Assembly: GCA_900552715.1 (NCBI GenBank)
Contig: USAV01000010.1
Coordinates: 1 to 32,082 of the forward strand
Length of the DNA: 32,082 bases
Direction of reading: 5' to 3'
Source: an uncultured Veillonella sp.
GTDB taxonomy: Bacteria; Bacillota; Negativicutes; Veillonellales; Veillonellaceae
The position numbers and the translations under genes are program-made. The notes below the pieces were generated by a model. The model was not told the DNA's origin. It searched no databases and saw only the letters and a program-made list of their open reading frames with translations. Below, one piece after another: positions 28,876 to 32,082 of this stretch (positions are counted from its first letter, which is position 1; each line of letters opens with the position of its first letter).

Positions 28876-29853
28876 TTAGCGAGTACGTGCGTTAGATACG
28901 CGAGCGGATTGTGCAATTGCGTATGCAGTACCTTTAACTAAATCGTAAGTATCAGCAGTGTTGCCAGATACTGTTACAGCTGCTACAGTGTCGTCAGTTA
29001 CTGCGAACAATGCAGTTGCGTAAGGGTGTTGTGCACCATTTGGAACTGTTACAGCACCAGATTTAACAACGATGTAACGGTTGCCGTTGTTGAATACGTC
29101 GTAATGAGCAGCTTGTTTTACCCCATCATAGCTTTCATTGTAAGCGAACAATGCAGCTACTTCACCGCCTGCTACTTGACCAGTTTGTTGCATGGAACGC
29201 AATTTAGCAGCTGCTACAGCTGTTGGTTGAGTCATGTTAACAGTGATACGCAAGGAGTTGTTGTTTACAACTGCTTCAGTGATTACGTTTGTAGAGAATA
29301 CATTTGCAACGCCGTCGCCAGCACGGTTGTAGGAGCTAGCAGTTTTCACTTGGTAGCCGTTAGTGTATGCAGGCAAGTCGTAAGTGTAAGATTTGCCGTT
29401 CAACAACAAGTCGAATGCGTTTAATTGGTTAGTTTTATAACGGGAAACATATGCACTGCCGTTACCATTAGCTGTTACGGAAGTTACAGTTTCTTGGTAT
29501 ACAGGTTGGCTGTTAGTAGCGATAGGGTCCATGATTTGAAGACCTACAGCTGTTGTTTCAGGTGCTACGAAGATTGGATCGCCTAATTCTTTAGATACAG
29601 GCATTTGTTGAGCCATGTCACCTGCTGTGTAAGGTACCGCTGGTAATGGTTTGTAACCAGGGCGTGGTGCGCTTGTTACATAACCAGATTGGTACGCTGG
29701 TGTAGCTGCTTGAGGTGCAGCGTAAGTATATTGCTCAGCTGCAGCGCGTTCGTAAGCACGTGCATTAGCATCAACAGATGCTGCGAAAGCAGAGAAAGAC
29801 ATAGTTGTAGCTGCGAATACTGCGAAAGCAGCTGCTAAATGTTTTTTGTTCAT
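28876..29853 (-). CDS. exported protein of unknown function
   Basis: 325 residues. Residues 1-24 form a signal peptide (LAAAFAVFAATTMSFSAFA, cleavage AFA-A), followed by a Tyr/Pro/Ala-rich low-complexity linker to about residue 80 (YAAPQAATPAYQSGYVTSAP). The rest is strand-rich with many Asn and Thr (VYQETVTSVTANGNGSAYVS, NAFDLLLNGKSYTYDLPAYT). Expected in the periplasm or outer envelope. AGGAGTG precedes the ATG. Codon choice is more biased than in neighbours, suggesting high expression. No family is recognised. Confidence 0.75.
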   Translation of the reverse strand: MNKKHLAAAFAVFAATTMSFSAFAASVDANARAYERAAAEQYTYAAPQAATPAYQSGYVTSAPRPGYKPLPAVPYTAGDMAQQMPVSKELGDPIFVAPETTAVGLQIMDPIATNSQPVYQETVTSVTANGNGSAYVSRYKTNQLNAFDLLLNGKSYTYDLPAYTNGYQVKTASSYNRAGDGVANVFSTNVITEAVVNNNSLRITVNMTQPTAVAAAKLRSMQQTGQVAGGEVAALFAYNESYDGVKQAAHYDVFNNGNRYIVVKSGAVTVPNGAQHPYATALFAVTDDTVAAVTVSGNTADTYDLVKGTAYAIAQSARVSNARTR

Positions 29854-29959
29854 AATAATTCACTCCTAAATACATGATTTTTTACAAATAACACAAATAC
29901 TAATCTGTATTATATATGAAATTCTGTTAATTGTAAATAAAATATAAAATATTTTCTTA

Positions 29960-29989
29960 ATTATAAACAAATTTAATCTAATGAGTCAA
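29960..29989 (-). promoter_or_regulatory. strong promoter for the exported protein gene
   Basis: On the minus strand TTGACT (29984-29989) and TATAAT (29960-29965) are 18 nt apart, giving a leader of about 100 nt before the ATG at 29853. Confidence 0.7.
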
Positions 29990-30038
29990 ATATTGTACAA
30001 TTTGCCTTTAATTACCCCATAATTAGGCACAGAATATC

Positions 30039-30073
30039 ATATTACTATATAATAATACGTAGTATAGTAATAT
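30039..30073. promoter_or_regulatory. dyad, possible operator
   Basis: ATATTACTATA (30039-30049) and TATAGTAATAT (30063-30073) are perfect 11-bp arms around 13 nt. A TATAAT at 30048-30053 overlaps the left arm, so a regulator bound here could control addB. AT-rich dyads arise by chance, so confidence is low. Confidence 0.3.
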
Positions 30074-30187
30074 ATTATATCGAAAAATTTAGTTTAAATC
30101 TATACCTGAGGAAAAGAAATTTAAAAATAAGATGAAGTTTATGATTTCTATAAATTGAGATGGTGAAAGCTTCACTAGGGAGGTCTC

Positions 30188-32082
30188 ATGAGTATTAGCG
30201 TCTATTATGGACGAGCAGGATCTGGTAAGACCCGTGCCGTATATGAACGGATACGTCAAGTCATGACAGATTGTCCAGGGGAACCCATAATCTTACTCGT
30301 TCCTGAACCAGCTACGTATCGGGTAGAGCGAGAGCTGGCTGAGTTTATGCCTGAAAAAGGCTTTACCACAGTTCGCGTTGTGGGCTTTGGTCGTTTGGGG
30401 TACCAAGTATATCAATCCATAGGCTCCAAGGGGGCCGGTCAATCAAGCTTATCTAGCTTTGGCCGGTCTATGTTGTTGCGCCTTGTTATGAAACGAAAAC
30501 AGAAAGAACTAGGCCTCTTAGAACAGGCTACAAAACGGCCTGAGTTTTCTTCTGTATTGCAACAGCTTTTTTCTGAGTTTCGCGCATTCCGCGTTGGTCC
30601 TACAGACCTAGAACGTGGGGCGGAGTCCGTAAAAAATAAAGTATTACAAAAGAAATTGCGCGAACTTGCCATTTGTATGGCTGCCTATGAGGAGGAAATC
30701 AGTCGTCATGGGGAGCGCGATATCGATCCAATTATGGAAATCGTTGAGGCTTTGCCTCAATCTCCACTGATGGAAAATAGCCATGTCTTTATCGATGGAT
30801 TCCATTGGTTTACACCTACACACTATGAGTTGATTTATACCTTATTTGATTTGGCAAAGGAATCGGTTATCACTATCGACTTGCCAATGGCTCCGAAAAG
30901 CTTAAATCTTGCTCGTCGAGGGGAACATCTCTTTAGTCGTCCTTTAGAGATTTATGATACCTTAGTGGCTCGTTATGGTACTCGTATTAATTGGGTTGGA
31001 TTTGACGGCAAGCGAGGTCCTCAAATAGTTCAAGAGTTAGAGGCGAACTACTTTACTAGCCCTAGTAAGCAAAATACTACAGATACTACGATACCGCTCA
31101 TTCGAGGCTACAACAGAGAACGGGAAGCCGATGCCATAGCTCGTCGTATTTTAGCTTATGTAGAATCTTCTCCAGAGGCTCGATACCGCGATGTGTGTAT
31201 TATGCTTCGTGAGTCGGAAACGTACGGAGATACCTTAGAGAAGGTCTTCGGTCGGTATGGCATTCCGCATTTTATCGACCGTCAGCGGCCTATGAAAAAC
31301 CATCCATTAGGCGAATTGTTGACAGCCCTCTTTGATATCGTGCGCCATAGCTACAGTCGAGACAGCATGTTCTTATTGCTTAAAACAGACTTGATGCCCC
31401 TTACCCGTGAGGCCGTAGATGAATTAGAAAACTACGTACTCGAGTTTGGTATCGACCATTATAAATGGGAACGTGAAAGCTGGCCCTATTTACGAGGATT
31501 TCATGAGGGGCAAGATGAAGAAAGTCATGTAGATGCACCGCGTAGAGCTCGTGTCAACCAAGCAAGGCAAATCATTATGGACATCCTATCCCCATGGTTT
31601 GACTTTGCCGCTCATAGCGAAGGACATACGGGGGCAGAATGGGGCGAACAGTTGTATGGTCTCTTAGAAACCTTGCAAGTGCCACAGCGTCTCTATGAAT
31701 GGGCACAAGACGCAGAAACGGTGGGGGATCAAGAGTCGAAAGCCAGCCATGAACAGATGTACAATGCTGTTATTTCTTTCATAGACGAAATTTCTATGGT
31801 CATGAAGGATGAAGTGTTGACACTGGATGAGATGATGTTGCTCCTCGAAGAAGGCTTGAGCGATGTAAATTATTCTATGATTCCGCCGTCCTTAGATCAT
31901 GTGGTAATCACCACCATCGAACGTGGTTATAGCCAATGGTGGCCTAAGGTATTCGTCATGGGCCTCAACCAAGGTGTATTCCCACAAAGCATGGGCGATG
32001 AAGGCCTTATCAAGGATAAGGAACGCCAAGAATTGGCCGATGCAGGCATTACCTTGGCTGAAGGGGCATTGCCTAAGGCTTT
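30188..32082 (+). CDS. addB: ATP-dependent nuclease subunit AddB (5' part)
   Basis: 631 codons are visible, running off the right edge; full-length AddB is about 1,100-1,200 residues. AddB pairs with AddA to process double-strand ends for RecA-mediated repair, the Firmicute counterpart of RecC in RecBCD. The N-terminal Walker A, GRAGSGKT (residues 8-15), VPEPATYRVERELAEFMP and FIDGFHWFTPTHYELI are typical of AddB, as is LDHVVITTIERGYSQWWPKV with FVMGLNQGVFP near the edge. The iron-sulphur nuclease domain would be beyond the window. AGGGAGG precedes the ATG; addA is expected downstream. Confidence 0.93.
   Translation, partial: MSISVYYGRAGSGKTRAVYERIRQVMTDCPGEPIILLVPEPATYRVERELAEFMPEKGFTTVRVVGFGRLGYQVYQSIGSKGAGQSSLSSFGRSMLLRLVMKRKQKELGLLEQATKRPEFSSVLQQLFSEFRAFRVGPTDLERGAESVKNKVLQKKLRELAICMAAYEEEISRHGERDIDPIMEIVEALPQSPLMENSHVFIDGFHWFTPTHYELIYTLFDLAKESVITIDLPMAPKSLNLARRGEHLFSRPLEIYDTLVARYGTRINWVGFDGKRGPQIVQELEANYFTSPSKQNTTDTTIPLIRGYNREREADAIARRILAYVESSPEARYRDVCIMLRESETYGDTLEKVFGRYGIPHFIDRQRPMKNHPLGELLTALFDIVRHSYSRDSMFLLLKTDLMPLTREAVDELENYVLEFGIDHYKWERESWPYLRGFHEGQDEESHVDAPRRARVNQARQIIMDILSPWFDFAAHSEGHTGAEWGEQLYGLLETLQVPQRLYEWAQDAETVGDQESKASHEQMYNAVISFIDEISMVMKDEVLTLDEMMLLLEEGLSDVNYSMIPPSLDHVVITTIERGYSQWWPKVFVMGLNQGVFPQSMGDEGLIKDKERQELADAGITLAEGALPKA

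Larger units (their letters stand above)
29854..30187. other. AT-rich divergent intergenic region
   Basis: 334 nt between the exported protein gene (minus) and addB (plus). Holds the minus-strand promoter, a dyad at 30039-30073 and the addB ribosome site. No small gene is seen. Confidence 0.6.

Noticed and set aside
29026..29424. A Cys/Val-rich plus-strand protein inside the exported protein gene
   Set aside because: It is antisense to a gene with a clear signal peptide, promoter and ribosome site; no start signal of its own.
817..30672. Minus-strand open frames in the array and opposite addB
   Set aside because: They have no ribosome sites and mirror plus-strand genes or core codons; in the core they arise from GC-rich codon bias.

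Overview
The window has two unlike parts. Positions 1 to about 25.6 kb hold a dense one-strand array of rhs debris: about 30 short AT-rich genes that look intact, separated by GC-richer scraps of a single Rhs (YD-repeat) core gene and by broken toxin tails. Positions about 25.7 to 32.1 kb are ordinary single-copy chromosome: an MFS transporter, two exported proteins, an SGNH hydrolase and the 5' part of addB. AddB, strong AGGAGG ribosome sites and Gram-negative-style signal peptides together suggest a diderm Firmicute such as Veillonella. That assignment is inferred from gene families, not proven.

The array repeats one plan: a core scrap, often the motif VNQDPIGLxGGDNLY that precedes the Rhs cleavage site; then the 3' end of a toxin gene; then a complete immunity gene, often coupled to the toxin stop; then a conserved non-coding linker (13 copies) beginning AGCAAGCCGTAGCCCGCAC. 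Recognisable immunity types are colicin-E/pyocin DNase immunity, three SUKH (SMI1/KNR4) proteins, NTF2-fold, Imm22-like, Imm1, Imm26, two DUF4303, TPR and Sel1-like, pentapeptide repeat, HEAT-like, and YwqG/DUF1963-like proteins. About half match nothing I know. Toxin remnants include an SCP1.201/DddA-type deaminase, a TNT-type NAD glycohydrolase, a WHH nuclease, an HNH/ENDO VII-like nuclease and a DUF4329 domain. No toxin gene is intact; several are separated from their core by one stop or one frameshift. The immunity genes are nearly all open, so immunity seems to have been kept while toxins decayed.

The array carries about ten exact 12-mers matching Neisseriaceae DNA uptake sequences (AT-DUS, AG-DUS and the mucosa-type AGGTCGTCTGAA), several paired as hairpins and several lying where linker and core are joined. 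I see none in the right-hand 6.4 kb. The simplest reading is an rhs toxin/immunity cassette bank taken from an oral Neisseria-like donor into a Veillonella-like chromosome. A chimeric assembly joined near 25.6 kb is the main alternative. How the cassettes are transcribed is not clear, because I found no convincing promoter in front of each.
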